This document shows, piece after piece, positions 38,111 through 49,824 of a stretch of DNA of 64,000 nt. This stretch comes from JBBROS01 sp965260995 (GTDB lineage Bacteria > Pseudomonadota > Alphaproteobacteria > Acetobacterales > Acetobacteraceae). The stretch is taken from NCBI GenBank assembly GCA_965260995.1, contig CBDHCD010000003.1:930001-994000 (forward strand), given 5' to 3'. Each line of letters begins with the position of its first letter. The first letter of the stretch is position 1. The notes beneath the pieces were generated by a model that was not told the origin of the DNA, did no database searches, and saw only the letters and a list, made by a program, of their open reading frames with translations. Made by a program: the position numbers and the translations under genes.

Positions 38111-38833
38111 CTAACGGTCCCCGAGCTTGAACGCGATGTTCAACTCATAGTCGAACGGCACCGCGACCTCGCCGTTCCGTGCCGGCACGAATTGCCACAG
38201 CGCCACCGCCTCCTTCGCCGCGCTGTCGAGGCTCGCGTCGCCGCTGCTGTCGCGCACGTCGATCCACGCCGGCACCCCCGCCGCGTTGACGTGCACCAGC
38301 AGCCGCACCGTTCCCTCCGCCCGCCGCCGCACCGCCTCCGCCGGGTAGCCCGGCGGCTTGTTGCGCACCCGGGCATCCGGCCGCGGCGGCACCACGTTGT
38401 CGCCTGATATGACCAGTCCTTCCTGGTCTTGCTCGCCCCCGAGGTTCACGGCCGCCGGCGCCGTCTGCCCCTTTGGGGCCGGCGGCGATGGCGGGGGAAG
38501 GGGAAGCAACTCGCTCTTGGCTCTCGGCGTCGGTCGGCTCGGCGTCGGCGCGGGCCGGCTCGGCGTCGGAACGGCCGCTCCCAGCACCTGCGGCGCTTGG
38601 TCCACCAATTCGATCTCGATCACCGATGGCGTCTCCGCCTGCTTCCGCCCGCCTGCTCCCGGCAGCAGCAGCAACACGCCTGTTCCGTGCGCCACCAACG
38701 ACGCCAGTATAAACGCCACCGCGCCTCGCCGGACTGCCGACGCCCCGGCCAGCCGCTCCGCCGCCACCGCCTTGGCTCCACTCGGCGTGCTCGCGAGCGG
38801 AAGGTGCGCCGGCCCGAGGCGCGCCGTCGTCAC
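38111..38833 (-). CDS. tonB: energy transducer TonB
   Basis: 240 residues with a short cytoplasmic N-terminus, one transmembrane helix near residues 37-57 (GAVAFILASLVAHGTGVLLLL), a proline-rich periplasmic spacer (PTPSRPAPTPSRPTPRAK, PLPPPSPPAPK), and a C-terminal TonB domain (about 155-240) with YPAEAVRRRAEGTVRLLVHVNAAG and LWQFVPARNGEVAVPFDYELNIAF. It couples inner-membrane proton energy to outer-membrane receptors. No exbB, exbD or receptor gene is adjacent. It overlaps the upstream CDF gene by 4 bp, suggesting co-transcription. Confidence 0.92.
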   Translation of the reverse strand: MTTARLGPAHLPLASTPSGAKAVAAERLAGASAVRRGAVAFILASLVAHGTGVLLLLPGAGGRKQAETPSVIEIELVDQAPQVLGAAVPTPSRPAPTPSRPTPRAKSELLPLPPPSPPAPKGQTAPAAVNLGGEQDQEGLVISGDNVVPPRPDARVRNKPPGYPAEAVRRRAEGTVRLLVHVNAAGVPAWIDVRDSSGDASLDSAAKEAVALWQFVPARNGEVAVPFDYELNIAFKLGDR

Positions 38834-39717
38834 AGCACGAGCACGCCCTGGTGCTTGGCCTTGCCTTCCGGCTCGACGTGGATCGTCACCACTAGCCCTT
38901 CGACCTCCGCCTTCAGCGCCGCCTCCACGCGGTCGCAGATCACGTGCGCTTCATCGACCCGCATCGCGCCGGGCACGACTAAGTGAAACTCGAGATACGT
39001 GAACCGCCCGGCATGCCGCGTGCGCAGGTCGTGCGCCTCGATCGCGCCGTCCGCGTGGGTGCCCACGGCGGCGCGGATCCGCTCCATGGTGCCGCTGTCC
39101 GGGGCTTCGTCCATCAGCCCGCCCACCGAGTTGCGCATCACGCTCAACCCCGACCACAGCACGTGCATCGCCGTCGCCGCCGCCAGCAGCGGGTCGAGCC
39201 AGCGCAGCCCGGTCGCCAGCACCACCCCCAGCCCGGCCAGGATGCCCACCGACGTCACCACGTCCGCCCATAGATGCTGGCCGTCCGCCACCAGCGCCGC
39301 CGACCGCCGCGCCCGGCCCACCCGCTGCAGCAGCATCGCCCAACCGCCGTTGATCACGGTCGATGCCACCGTCAGCGACAGCGCGAACCAGGGGGCGTCG
39401 AACACCGCCGGGTGCTGCCACGTCTGCCAGGCGTGCTGCAGGATCGACAGGGCGGCGACGATGATCAGCCCGCCTTCGATCACCGCGGAGAAGAACTCCG
39501 CTTTCTCGTGCCCGTACGGGTGGTTCGCGTCCGCCGGCTTGGCCGCGAGCCGTAGGGCGGCGAAGGCGATCGCGCTGGCCACGACGTTGACCACGCTCTC
39601 GAGCGCGTCGGAGTAAAGCGCGGCGCTGCCGGTCAACCACCACGCCGCCGCCTTCATCCCCAGCACCACCATGCCGACGACGATCGTGCCCGCCGCGATC
39701 CGTTGCACCCGATCCAA
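38830..39717 (-). CDS. cation diffusion facilitator (metal exporter)
   Basis: 295-residue CDF transporter, exporting Zn2+, Fe2+, Co2+ or similar ions by proton exchange. Six transmembrane helices begin at residue 10. The metal sites show as SDALESVVNVVASAIAF (helix II) and DGQHLWADVVTSVGILAG (helix V). The cytoplasmic C-terminal domain (about 205-295) has HDLRTRHAGRFTYLEFHLVVPGAMRVDEAHVICDRVEAAL. The substrate metal is not certain. It overlaps tonB at its end, an arrangement that ties metal export and TonB in one transcript. Confidence 0.93.
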   Translation of the reverse strand: MDRVQRIAAGTIVVGMVVLGMKAAAWWLTGSAALYSDALESVVNVVASAIAFAALRLAAKPADANHPYGHEKAEFFSAVIEGGLIIVAALSILQHAWQTWQHPAVFDAPWFALSLTVASTVINGGWAMLLQRVGRARRSAALVADGQHLWADVVTSVGILAGLGVVLATGLRWLDPLLAAATAMHVLWSGLSVMRNSVGGLMDEAPDSGTMERIRAAVGTHADGAIEAHDLRTRHAGRFTYLEFHLVVPGAMRVDEAHVICDRVEAALKAEVEGLVVTIHVEPEGKAKHQGVLVL

Positions 39718-39798
39718 CGTTTCCGTCCCCCCGCAAGGCGCTGCCAGGGATGTAAAGCACTTCCGCCCCGGCCAAGGCGAGGGCGTCGCGGCCTGCCG

Positions 39799-43280
<3,482 letters not shown>

Positions 43281-43284
<4 letters not shown>

Positions 43285-44291
43285 CGGGCGTCCTCAGTCA
43301 GCAGCGCGGCGTCAGTCGCCTCGGGTCGAAAATCGGCGTCACGAAACGACGCCACGGAAAGGATGGCGGGCCAAAGCCGCACCTCGAGCGGTCCCGGCAC
43401 CGAGCGCGGCGGCTCGGGGAAGACGCCTGCTTCGCGCAGCAAGCCTGTCATCACCTCGTCGGAGAAGCCCGGCCACCGATGCGCCAATCGACCCGCCACC
43501 GCCGCCGGGTCCTGCGCCACCCTCTGGTAAGCCGCCAAGTCCACGACGATCAGCCGGCCGCCCGGCGCCAGCATCCGCGCCGCCTCGGCCAGCGCCGCGG
43601 CCGGATCCTCGGCGTAGTGCAGCACCATCTGCAGCACGACCAGGTCGAACGACCCGGCGAGCGGCAACCGATACATGTCGGCCTGCCGCACCGAGACGTG
43701 CCCCAACTCCCCCTTCGCCAGCCGCGATCGCGCCAGCGCCAGCATCGCCCGGCTCGCATCCACCCCGATGCCGAACCGGACCCGCGGCGCCAGAAGCTCC
43801 AGCAACCGCCCCGTCCCCGTGCCGATGTCCAGCAGCCGTCCCAATGCCGCACCAGGCAGCAAGGCGAGCAGCGCCGCTTCCACCTCCGCCGCCGGCAGGC
43901 CGAGCGCCCGCATCTCGTCCCAGTCCGCCCCTTGCCGCCGGAACCCCTCGGACGCGATCCGCGCCCGCTCCGCCAGCACCCGCGCCGCTGCCCGCCGGTC
44001 CGCCGCCAGCACCGGATCGTCCGCCGGCAACCGCGTCAGCAGCTCCCGCACCAGCCCGGCCTCCGGCGGCAGGCCGAACCACACGTTCGCTCCCTCGCGC
44101 ACTCGCTCCAGCACCCCCGCGTCGCACAGCAGCTTCAGGTGCCGCGACAACCGGGGCTGCGACTGGCCTAGGATCTCGGTCAGTTCCATCACGCAGAACG
44201 CCCCCCGGGCGGCGAGCGCCAGCAGGCGCAACCGGGTCGGCTCGGCGCAGGCGCGCAAGGCGGAGAGCAACGCATCCATCCGCTTGCACAT
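43281..44291 (-). CDS. ArsR-family regulator fused to a SAM-dependent methyltransferase
   Basis: 336 residues. Residues 1-90 are an ArsR winged helix (CAEPTRLRLLALAARG, recognition helix QSQPRLSRHLKLLCDAGVL). Residues 140-300 are a class I methyltransferase with motif I LLDIGTGTGRLL and GRLIVVDL. Such fusions accompany methionine-cycle genes in alphaproteobacteria and are thought to sense SAM or SAH; sensing here is inferred from context. ATG at 44291 or the internal ATG at 44276 (MDALLSALRA) could be the start. A perfect dyad lies immediately upstream, and metH overlaps downstream. Confidence 0.9.
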
Positions 44292-44313
44292 GACATAAAC
44301 TTATCCTTATGTC
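44292..44313 (-). promoter_or_regulatory. operator-like perfect dyad before the ArsR-methyltransferase/metH operon
   Basis: GACATAA (44292-44298) and TTATGTC (44307-44313) form a perfect 7-bp inverted repeat with 8 bp between, abutting the first possible start codon of the ArsR gene and 6 bp from the divergent gene at 44320. AT-rich dyads of about this size are typical ArsR-family operators. Autoregulation, with control of metH and perhaps of the divergent gene, is the likely role. Confidence 0.55.
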
Positions 44314-44319
44314 CATGCG

Positions 44320-44661
44320 ATGATCCGCATCGATGCTAGGCTGCCTCTCCGTTTCGCCCCGCTCGCCGCCCGCGGCCCTGACGAGGCGGTGCTGACCGAC
44401 CGCGGCATCACCGCCGCCGCCCCTTTTGCGCGCTTCACCCCAGGCGCAGCCGATCACCCGGTCGATTGCGCCTGTTGCGCGCCCCGGTCTGGCGCGGCCG
44501 TGGCCCTCGCTGCCTTGTTTCGTGCGCGGGCGGTCGGGCGAGGAACCCCGTTCCGCGGCGTGCTTGCCGTCGTCGGCCACGCCGGCGAGGCCGCCATCCG
44601 CGCCGCCCTGCGTGACGATCCCTTGGCTTTCGCCCGCTTCCGTCTCGCTCCGCGCGACTGA
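44320..44661 (+). CDS. conserved-looking hypothetical protein
   Basis: 113 residues, divergent from the ArsR-metH operon. It begins MIRIDARLPLRFAPLAARGPDEAVLTD, and a CACC cysteine pair lies at about residues 50-53 (HPVDCACCAPR), followed by two Ala-rich helices with a hydrophobic strand (GVLAVVGHAGEA) and a basic end (ARFRLAPRD). No signal peptide or membrane helix is visible. The CxCC-like motif suggests metal or redox binding, but no family was recognised. Its start region overlaps the control DNA of the methionine operon. Confidence 0.55.
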   Translation: MIRIDARLPLRFAPLAARGPDEAVLTDRGITAAAPFARFTPGAADHPVDCACCAPRSGAAVALAALFRARAVGRGTPFRGVLAVVGHAGEAAIRAALRDDPLAFARFRLAPRD

Positions 44662-44696
44662 ACCCGCTACGCTCCCCGCGATCGTGGGAGGAAATA

Positions 44697-45896
44697 ATGG
44701 TCCGGCTGCGTCGCGTCCTCGTCCTATTGTTGTCGATCGGTTTTGGCGGCGCTGCCCATGCCCAACCCGCCGTCAAGATCGGCGTCCTCACCGACCTGTC
44801 CGGCGTCTACTCCGATCTCACCGGTCTCGGCTCGGTCGAGGCGACTCGCATGGCGGTCGAGGATTGCCTGGCCGCCGAGTGCCGCGGCATGACCATCGAT
44901 GTCATCTCCGCCGACCATCAGAACAAGCCCGAGATCGCCCTCGGCGTTGCCCGGGAGTGGGTGGACACGAAAGGCGTTGACGTCCTGGTCGACATGTCCA
45001 ACGCCGCCATCCAGCTCGCCATCGCCCCCTTCGTCGTCCAGAAGGATCGCGTCGCCCTGATCGCCGGCGGCACCGCCCGCCTGTCCGGCGACGCCTGCCA
45101 GCCCGAGCACCTCGTGCAATGGATGTGGGACACCTACGTCCAGGTCGCCGGCGTCGCCCGGCCACTAACCAAGCCCGGCACCACCTGGTACATCGTCGCC
45201 GCCGATTACGCCTTCGGCCTCCAGTTCGAGACCGACGCCAAGGCTATCGTCGGCGCGGCCGGCGGCCAGGTTCTCGGCACCGTCCGCCACCCGTTCCCCA
45301 GCACCGACCTTTCCTCTTACCTGCTTCAAGCCCAGGCCTCGGGCGCCGACTATATCGGCCTCGCCAACGCCGGCGCCGACACGCTCAATGCCATCAAGAC
45401 CGCCCGCGAGTTTGGCATCGATGGCGGCAAGCAGCGCCTGATCGCCTTCTTCCTCACCGTCAATGACGTCAAAGGCCTCGGCTTGCAGGCCGCCGCCGGC
45501 ACCGTGCTGACCGCAGGCTTCTACTGGGATCTCGACGACGGCACCCGCGCCTTCGCCCAGCGGTTCATGGCCCGGCGCGGGGCGATGCCCTCCCAGGTCC
45601 AGGCCGGTCTCTACTCCGCCACCCGCCACTATCTCAAGGCCGTCGCAGCCGCCGGCACCACCGACGCCCAGACGGTCCTGCGCGCCATGCACCGCCTCCC
45701 GATCGAGGACGACGTCGTCCGCCACGCCCACCTCCGCCCCGATGGCCGGATGGTCCACGATTTCTACATCTTCCAGGTCAAGCGGCCGGACCAGTCGACC
45801 GGTCCGTGGGACCTCTACACCCTGCTCGACACCATTCCAGGCTCCGAGGCCTTCCGCTCCGTGGCGGACGGCGGCTGCCCCCGCCTGCTGCAGTAA
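44697..45896 (+). CDS. periplasmic substrate-binding protein (Peripla_BP_6), orphan paralogue
   Basis: 399 residues with signal peptide (MVRLRRVLVLLLSIGFGGAAHA) and a strong ribosome site (GGGAGGA) before the ATG. Fold markers: PAVKIGVLTDLSGVYSDLTGLGSVEA, IDVISADHQNKPEIALGVAREWVDTKGVDV, PSTDLSSYLLQAQASGADYIGLANAGADT, GFYWDLDDGTRAF. It is clearly paralogous to the protein at 34095. No permease or ATPase gene is adjacent. The next gene, a cyclase-family hydrolase, follows by 9 bp and is probably co-transcribed. Confidence 0.88.
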   Translation: MVRLRRVLVLLLSIGFGGAAHAQPAVKIGVLTDLSGVYSDLTGLGSVEATRMAVEDCLAAECRGMTIDVISADHQNKPEIALGVAREWVDTKGVDVLVDMSNAAIQLAIAPFVVQKDRVALIAGGTARLSGDACQPEHLVQWMWDTYVQVAGVARPLTKPGTTWYIVAADYAFGLQFETDAKAIVGAAGGQVLGTVRHPFPSTDLSSYLLQAQASGADYIGLANAGADTLNAIKTAREFGIDGGKQRLIAFFLTVNDVKGLGLQAAAGTVLTAGFYWDLDDGTRAFAQRFMARRGAMPSQVQAGLYSATRHYLKAVAAAGTTDAQTVLRAMHRLPIEDDVVRHAHLRPDGRMVHDFYIFQVKRPDQSTGPWDLYTLLDTIPGSEAFRSVADGGCPRLLQ

Positions 45897-45905
45897 GCTG
45901 GCCCC

Positions 45906-46694
45906 ATGCCTCGCCGCCTGATCGACCTTTCCGTCTCGCTGCGCCAGGGCATTGCCAGTGACCCGCCCGACATGCTGCCGGCCATCGACTACATCGACCA
46001 CCACCAGTCCGCTCCAGGCATTGCCGATTATTTCGGTGTCGCCGTCGACCAACTGCCCGAAGGCCAGTACGCGGCCATCGAGCGTTGCGCCATCAGCAGC
46101 CACAATGGCACCCACGTCGACGCGCCTTACCACTACTTCTCCCGTATGGACGAAGCCGTCATCCCCGGCGGCGTTCCCGCCATGCGCATCGACGAGGTTC
46201 CGCTCGACTGGCTCTACCAACCCGGCGTCAAGCTCGATTTCCGCCACTTGCCCGACGGCGCCGTCGCCCAGCCGGCCGACATCGAGGCCGAACTATCCCG
46301 CATCGGCCACGTTCTCCAGCCGTTCGAGATCGTCGTCGTCAACACCAATGCCGGCCTGCGCTACGGCGAGCCTGATTACATCGACTGCGGCTGCGGCATG
46401 GGCCGCGCCGCCACCTTATGGCTGATCGAGCGGGGCATCCGCGTCGTCGGCACGGACGCCTGGAGTTGGGACGCCCCGTTCAGCCACACCCGCCGCCGCG
46501 TGCGGGAAACGGGCGACGCCGGGCTGATCTGGGAAGGCCACCGTGTCGGCCGCGACCGCGCCTACTGTCAGATCGAGAAGATGCACAACCTCGAAGCCCT
46601 GCCGCCCGCCGGCTTCCTGCTCTGCGCCTTTCCCGTCAAGCTGCGTCAAGCCTCCGCCGGCTGGACCCGGGCCGTCGCCATCATCGAGGACTGA
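45906..46694 (+). CDS. cyclase-family metal hydrolase (kynurenine formamidase-like)
   Basis: 262 residues of the cyclase/KynB superfamily. The metal-binding signature SSHNGTHVDAPYHYF (HxGTHxDxPxH) is at about residues 65-77. The second conserved region is ERGIRVVGTDAWSWDAP. A long insert and the C-terminal EKMHNLEALPPAGFLLCAFPVKLRQASAGWTRAVAII follow the usual family end. Members hydrolyse N-formylkynurenine, isatin or other amides and lactones; the substrate here is unknown. Probable operon with the upstream binding protein suggests that the imported ligand is its substrate. Confidence 0.85.
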   Translation: MPRRLIDLSVSLRQGIASDPPDMLPAIDYIDHHQSAPGIADYFGVAVDQLPEGQYAAIERCAISSHNGTHVDAPYHYFSRMDEAVIPGGVPAMRIDEVPLDWLYQPGVKLDFRHLPDGAVAQPADIEAELSRIGHVLQPFEIVVVNTNAGLRYGEPDYIDCGCGMGRAATLWLIERGIRVVGTDAWSWDAPFSHTRRRVRETGDAGLIWEGHRVGRDRAYCQIEKMHNLEALPPAGFLLCAFPVKLRQASAGWTRAVAIIED

Positions 46695-46727
46695 CCGGGC
46701 GGCGGCAGGGGGCGAGGGCAGGAGCTC

Positions 46728-47246
46728 CTACTCCGGGATGTCCGAGTCCCCGCGCCCCAACGCCCGCTGCATGTAGACCGCATCCACCCAGCGCCCGAAC
46801 TTGAGTCCCGACGCCCGCAGCAGCCCCGCCCGCTGGAAGCCGAGGGACGCGTGCACCCCGATCGACCCGATATTCTCCGAATCCCCCACCACTGCGATCA
46901 TCTGCCTGAATCCGGCCGCCTCCGCCTGCTCCAGCAGCCGCGCCACCAGCGCCTTGCCTACTCCTTGCCCCCGCACGTCGTCGCGCACGTAGATGCTGTC
47001 CTCTGCCGTGTAGCGGTAAGCAGATCGATCACGATATTGCGTGTAGTACGCGTATCCGAGCACGCCTGTGTCGTCGACTGACACAAGGTAGGACCAACCT
47101 CGGCCAACGATGCCGCGAAACCGTACCGTGAGGTCCTCGACGCTCGGTGGAGTCTCCTCGAACGTCCCCGCCCCGTGCAGGACGTGATGCGCGTAAATCG
47201 CTTGGATCTCGGGCAAGTCAGCTTCAGTGGCGGCACGAATCTGCAT
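46728..47246 (-). CDS. GNAT N-acetyltransferase, phosphinothricin/methionine-sulfoximine type
   Basis: 172 residues. The N-terminal MQIRAATEADLPEIQAIYAHHVLHGAGTFEETPPS is characteristic of PPT acetyltransferase-like (MddA/YncA) enzymes, followed by GYAYYTQYRDRSAYRYTAEDSIYVRDDVRGQGVGKALVARLL, which contains the Q/RxxGxG/A acetyl-CoA motif, and the helix QMIAVVGDSENIGSIGVHASLGF. Relatives acetylate methionine sulfone/sulfoximine or phosphinothricin. Convergent with the cyclase gene. Confidence 0.88.
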   Translation of the reverse strand: MQIRAATEADLPEIQAIYAHHVLHGAGTFEETPPSVEDLTVRFRGIVGRGWSYLVSVDDTGVLGYAYYTQYRDRSAYRYTAEDSIYVRDDVRGQGVGKALVARLLEQAEAAGFRQMIAVVGDSENIGSIGVHASLGFQRAGLLRASGLKFGRWVDAVYMQRALGRGDSDIPE

Positions 47247-47390
47247 CCCGCGTTCATAGGCGGGGCTTCTCAGGCCGACAAGGCTTGCGCTCCGTAGGTG
47301 TCCTGTTACATCAGCCGTCTATTACCAGCACCAGACAAGTTTGGCCGCTCGTTAACTCTATTTTACGGTTCGTTCTAGCGGGAACGTGAT

Positions 47391-49748
47391 ATGGAGCGGT
47401 CGGCGAACCGTTCGGAGCCGCCGCGCCCGGCATTTCGGCTGGAAAGCCGCCACCAGAAGGATTTGCGAGTGGATCAAAGCAGCCCCGGCATCGGCCATCT
47501 CGGCGAGAGTGTCTCGGTTCCCCGGATCGACGCCAGCACGATCGATGCCGATGCCAGCCGCGCCGATCAACGTCTTCAGGCCGTCGTCATCGCCGCCCGC
47601 CACCACGGCACCGAGTTGCGCGCCGCCGACTTCCGCGCCAACGCCGATGAAACCGTTCCGTCGCCCGCCTCCTTGGCCGCCTGGGCCCGCGAAGCCGGCC
47701 TCTACGCCAAGGCCGACCGCCTCCGCTGGCGCGCGCTGTTCAAGCTTCAAGGGACGCAAAATCCGCCGCCGCCGGTCATCCTGCTGCTCAACGACGGCTC
47801 GGCCGCGCTCATGGTCGGGGCCGATGCCGCCCGCAATGTCGTTTGGTTGCGCGACCCGACCGCCGCTGCCAGCGAGCCAGTTCCCGTCGACGAGCTCCGC
47901 TTGTCCGGCGTCTGGGACGGAGAGGTCCTGCTCATCCGCCCGCTCCGCGGCGCGTCGGAGGCGGACAAGCCATTCAACCTCAGTTGGCTGATGAACCTCG
48001 TGCTGATCGAGCGGCGCTCGCTGCGCGACGTCAGCATCGCCTCCATCACGTTGAGCGCGCTCACCATCGTGCCGCCGCTCCTGGTCATGACGGTCGTGGA
48101 TCGCGTCGTCGTCCACCACAGCATCTCCACCCTCGTCCTGCTCAGCGTCATCCTCCTGATCACGACGGTTTACGAGACCCTGCTCGGCTATGCCCGGCGC
48201 GAGATCGTCCAGGTCGTCTCCGCCCGCGTCGACGCCAAGCTCAACCTGCACATGTTCAACCGCCTGCTCGGCCTGCCGCTGGCCTTCTTCGAGCGCAACC
48301 CAGCCGGCCAGACCAACTACCGCCTCGCCCAGATCTGGAAGGTGCGCGAGTTCCTCACCGGCAAGCTGATGGGCACCTTCCTCGACATGTTCACGCTCGT
48401 CTTCCTCCTGCCTTTGCTGTTCTGGATGGAGCCGACGCTCGCCTGGATCGTCCTCGTCTGCGCCGCCGTCATCGCCGGCATCATCATGGCGTTCCTGCCT
48501 GCGCTCCGCGTCATCATCGGCAAGCAGGCCAACGCCGAGAGCCACAAGGGCACCACCCTGGTCGAGACCGTTCACGGCATCCGCACGGTGAAGTCCCTCG
48601 CGCTCGAGCCGCAACGCCGGGCCGAATGGGACGAGCGCAGCGCCACCGCCGGTGAACTCAAGCTGCGCGGCGGCCGCATGGCCAACTGGCCGCAGACCTT
48701 GATCAACCCGATCGAGGGCTTCATCCAGCGCGGCGTCATCCTGGTCGGCGCATACATCGCATTGACCGATCAGACCGGCCTCGCCGTCGGCGGCCTGATC
48801 GCCTTCATGATGCTGGGCTCTCGCGTCACCCAGCCGCTCGTCGGCCTCGCCCGGCTGATCGAGGACTTCGAGGAGGTCCGCGCCTCCATCGGCCAGGTCG
48901 GCCTCGTGCTCAACAACCCGACCGAGACCGCGGCCATGCAGGGCGGCATGCGCCCCCGCCTGGCTGGCGAGGTTGAATTCGAGGACCTCACGTTCATCTA
49001 TCCCGGCGCCAAGATCCCGGCGCTTGACAAGGTCAACTTCAAGATTCCCGCCGGCACCATGCTCGGCATCGTCGGCCGCAGCGGTTCCGGCAAGAGCACG
49101 GTCACTCGCCTGCTGCAAGGGATCAACCGCGAGTACAACGGCTTCCTCAAGGTAGACGGCGTCGAACTGCGCGAGATCAACCTGACGCACCTTCGCCGCA
49201 GCTTCGGCGTCGTGCTGCAGGACAACTTCCTGTTCCGCGGCTCGGTGCGCGACAACATCACTGCCGGCCGCCCCGGCCTGACGCTTGACGACGTGGTGCG
49301 CGCCGCCCGACTCGCCGGCGCCGAGGAGTTCATCGAGCGCCTTCCCAGCGGCTATGACACTTTCATCGAGGAAGGCTCGGCCAACCTGTCCGGCGGCCAG
49401 CGCCAGCGCCTCGCCATCGCCCGAGCCGTTATTGCCGACCCCAAGCTGATGATCCTCGACGAGGCCACCAGCGCCCTCGATCCGGAGAGCGAAGCCCTCG
49501 TCAATGCCAATCTGACGCGGCTCGGCAAGGGCCGCACCATGATCATCGTTTCCCATCGCCTGTCGTCGTTGCTCGATTGCGACATGATCATGGTCATGGA
49601 CAAGGGCACCGTCGTCGATGTCGCGCCTCACCGCATCCTGCTCGAGCGCTGCTCGATTTATCGCACCCTCTGGTCACAGCAGAACCGTCATATGGACGGC
49701 GCCAAGGCGCCGACCCCGCTCGTTCCGGTTTCCGCCCAGGGCGACTGA
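47391..49748 (+). CDS. type I secretion ABC transporter (permease-ATPase)
   Basis: 785 residues. Residues about 60-180 form a C39-peptidase-like domain without an evident catalytic cysteine, as in HlyB-type exporters of RTX proteins. Six transmembrane helices lie at about 210-480 (SIASITLSALTIVPPLLVMTVVDRVVV). The ATPase has Walker A GRSGSGKST with K568, signature LSGGQRQRLAIARA and Walker B LMILDEATSALD. It pairs with the HlyD gene 76 bp downstream. No TolC-type outer-membrane partner or RTX substrate is in the window. Confidence 0.93.
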   Translation: MERSANRSEPPRPAFRLESRHQKDLRVDQSSPGIGHLGESVSVPRIDASTIDADASRADQRLQAVVIAARHHGTELRAADFRANADETVPSPASLAAWAREAGLYAKADRLRWRALFKLQGTQNPPPPVILLLNDGSAALMVGADAARNVVWLRDPTAAASEPVPVDELRLSGVWDGEVLLIRPLRGASEADKPFNLSWLMNLVLIERRSLRDVSIASITLSALTIVPPLLVMTVVDRVVVHHSISTLVLLSVILLITTVYETLLGYARREIVQVVSARVDAKLNLHMFNRLLGLPLAFFERNPAGQTNYRLAQIWKVREFLTGKLMGTFLDMFTLVFLLPLLFWMEPTLAWIVLVCAAVIAGIIMAFLPALRVIIGKQANAESHKGTTLVETVHGIRTVKSLALEPQRRAEWDERSATAGELKLRGGRMANWPQTLINPIEGFIQRGVILVGAYIALTDQTGLAVGGLIAFMMLGSRVTQPLVGLARLIEDFEEVRASIGQVGLVLNNPTETAAMQGGMRPRLAGEVEFEDLTFIYPGAKIPALDKVNFKIPAGTMLGIVGRSGSGKSTVTRLLQGINREYNGFLKVDGVELREINLTHLRRSFGVVLQDNFLFRGSVRDNITAGRPGLTLDDVVRAARLAGAEEFIERLPSGYDTFIEEGSANLSGGQRQRLAIARAVIADPKLMILDEATSALDPESEALVNANLTRLGKGRTMIIVSHRLSSLLDCDMIMVMDKGTVVDVAPHRILLERCSIYRTLWSQQNRHMDGAKAPTPLVPVSAQGD

Positions 49749-49824
49749 GTTGATGTCGTGACTGAATCGCTGCTGATCCGCGCCGGCCTTCGCGCTGTCG
49801 CGACGCTGTTGAACGGAGATTGAT

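Noticed and set aside
44280..44320. SAM or cobalamin riboswitch before the metH operon
   Set aside because: The gap to the divergent gene is too short and shows only a simple dyad. An ArsR-type operator explains it better.
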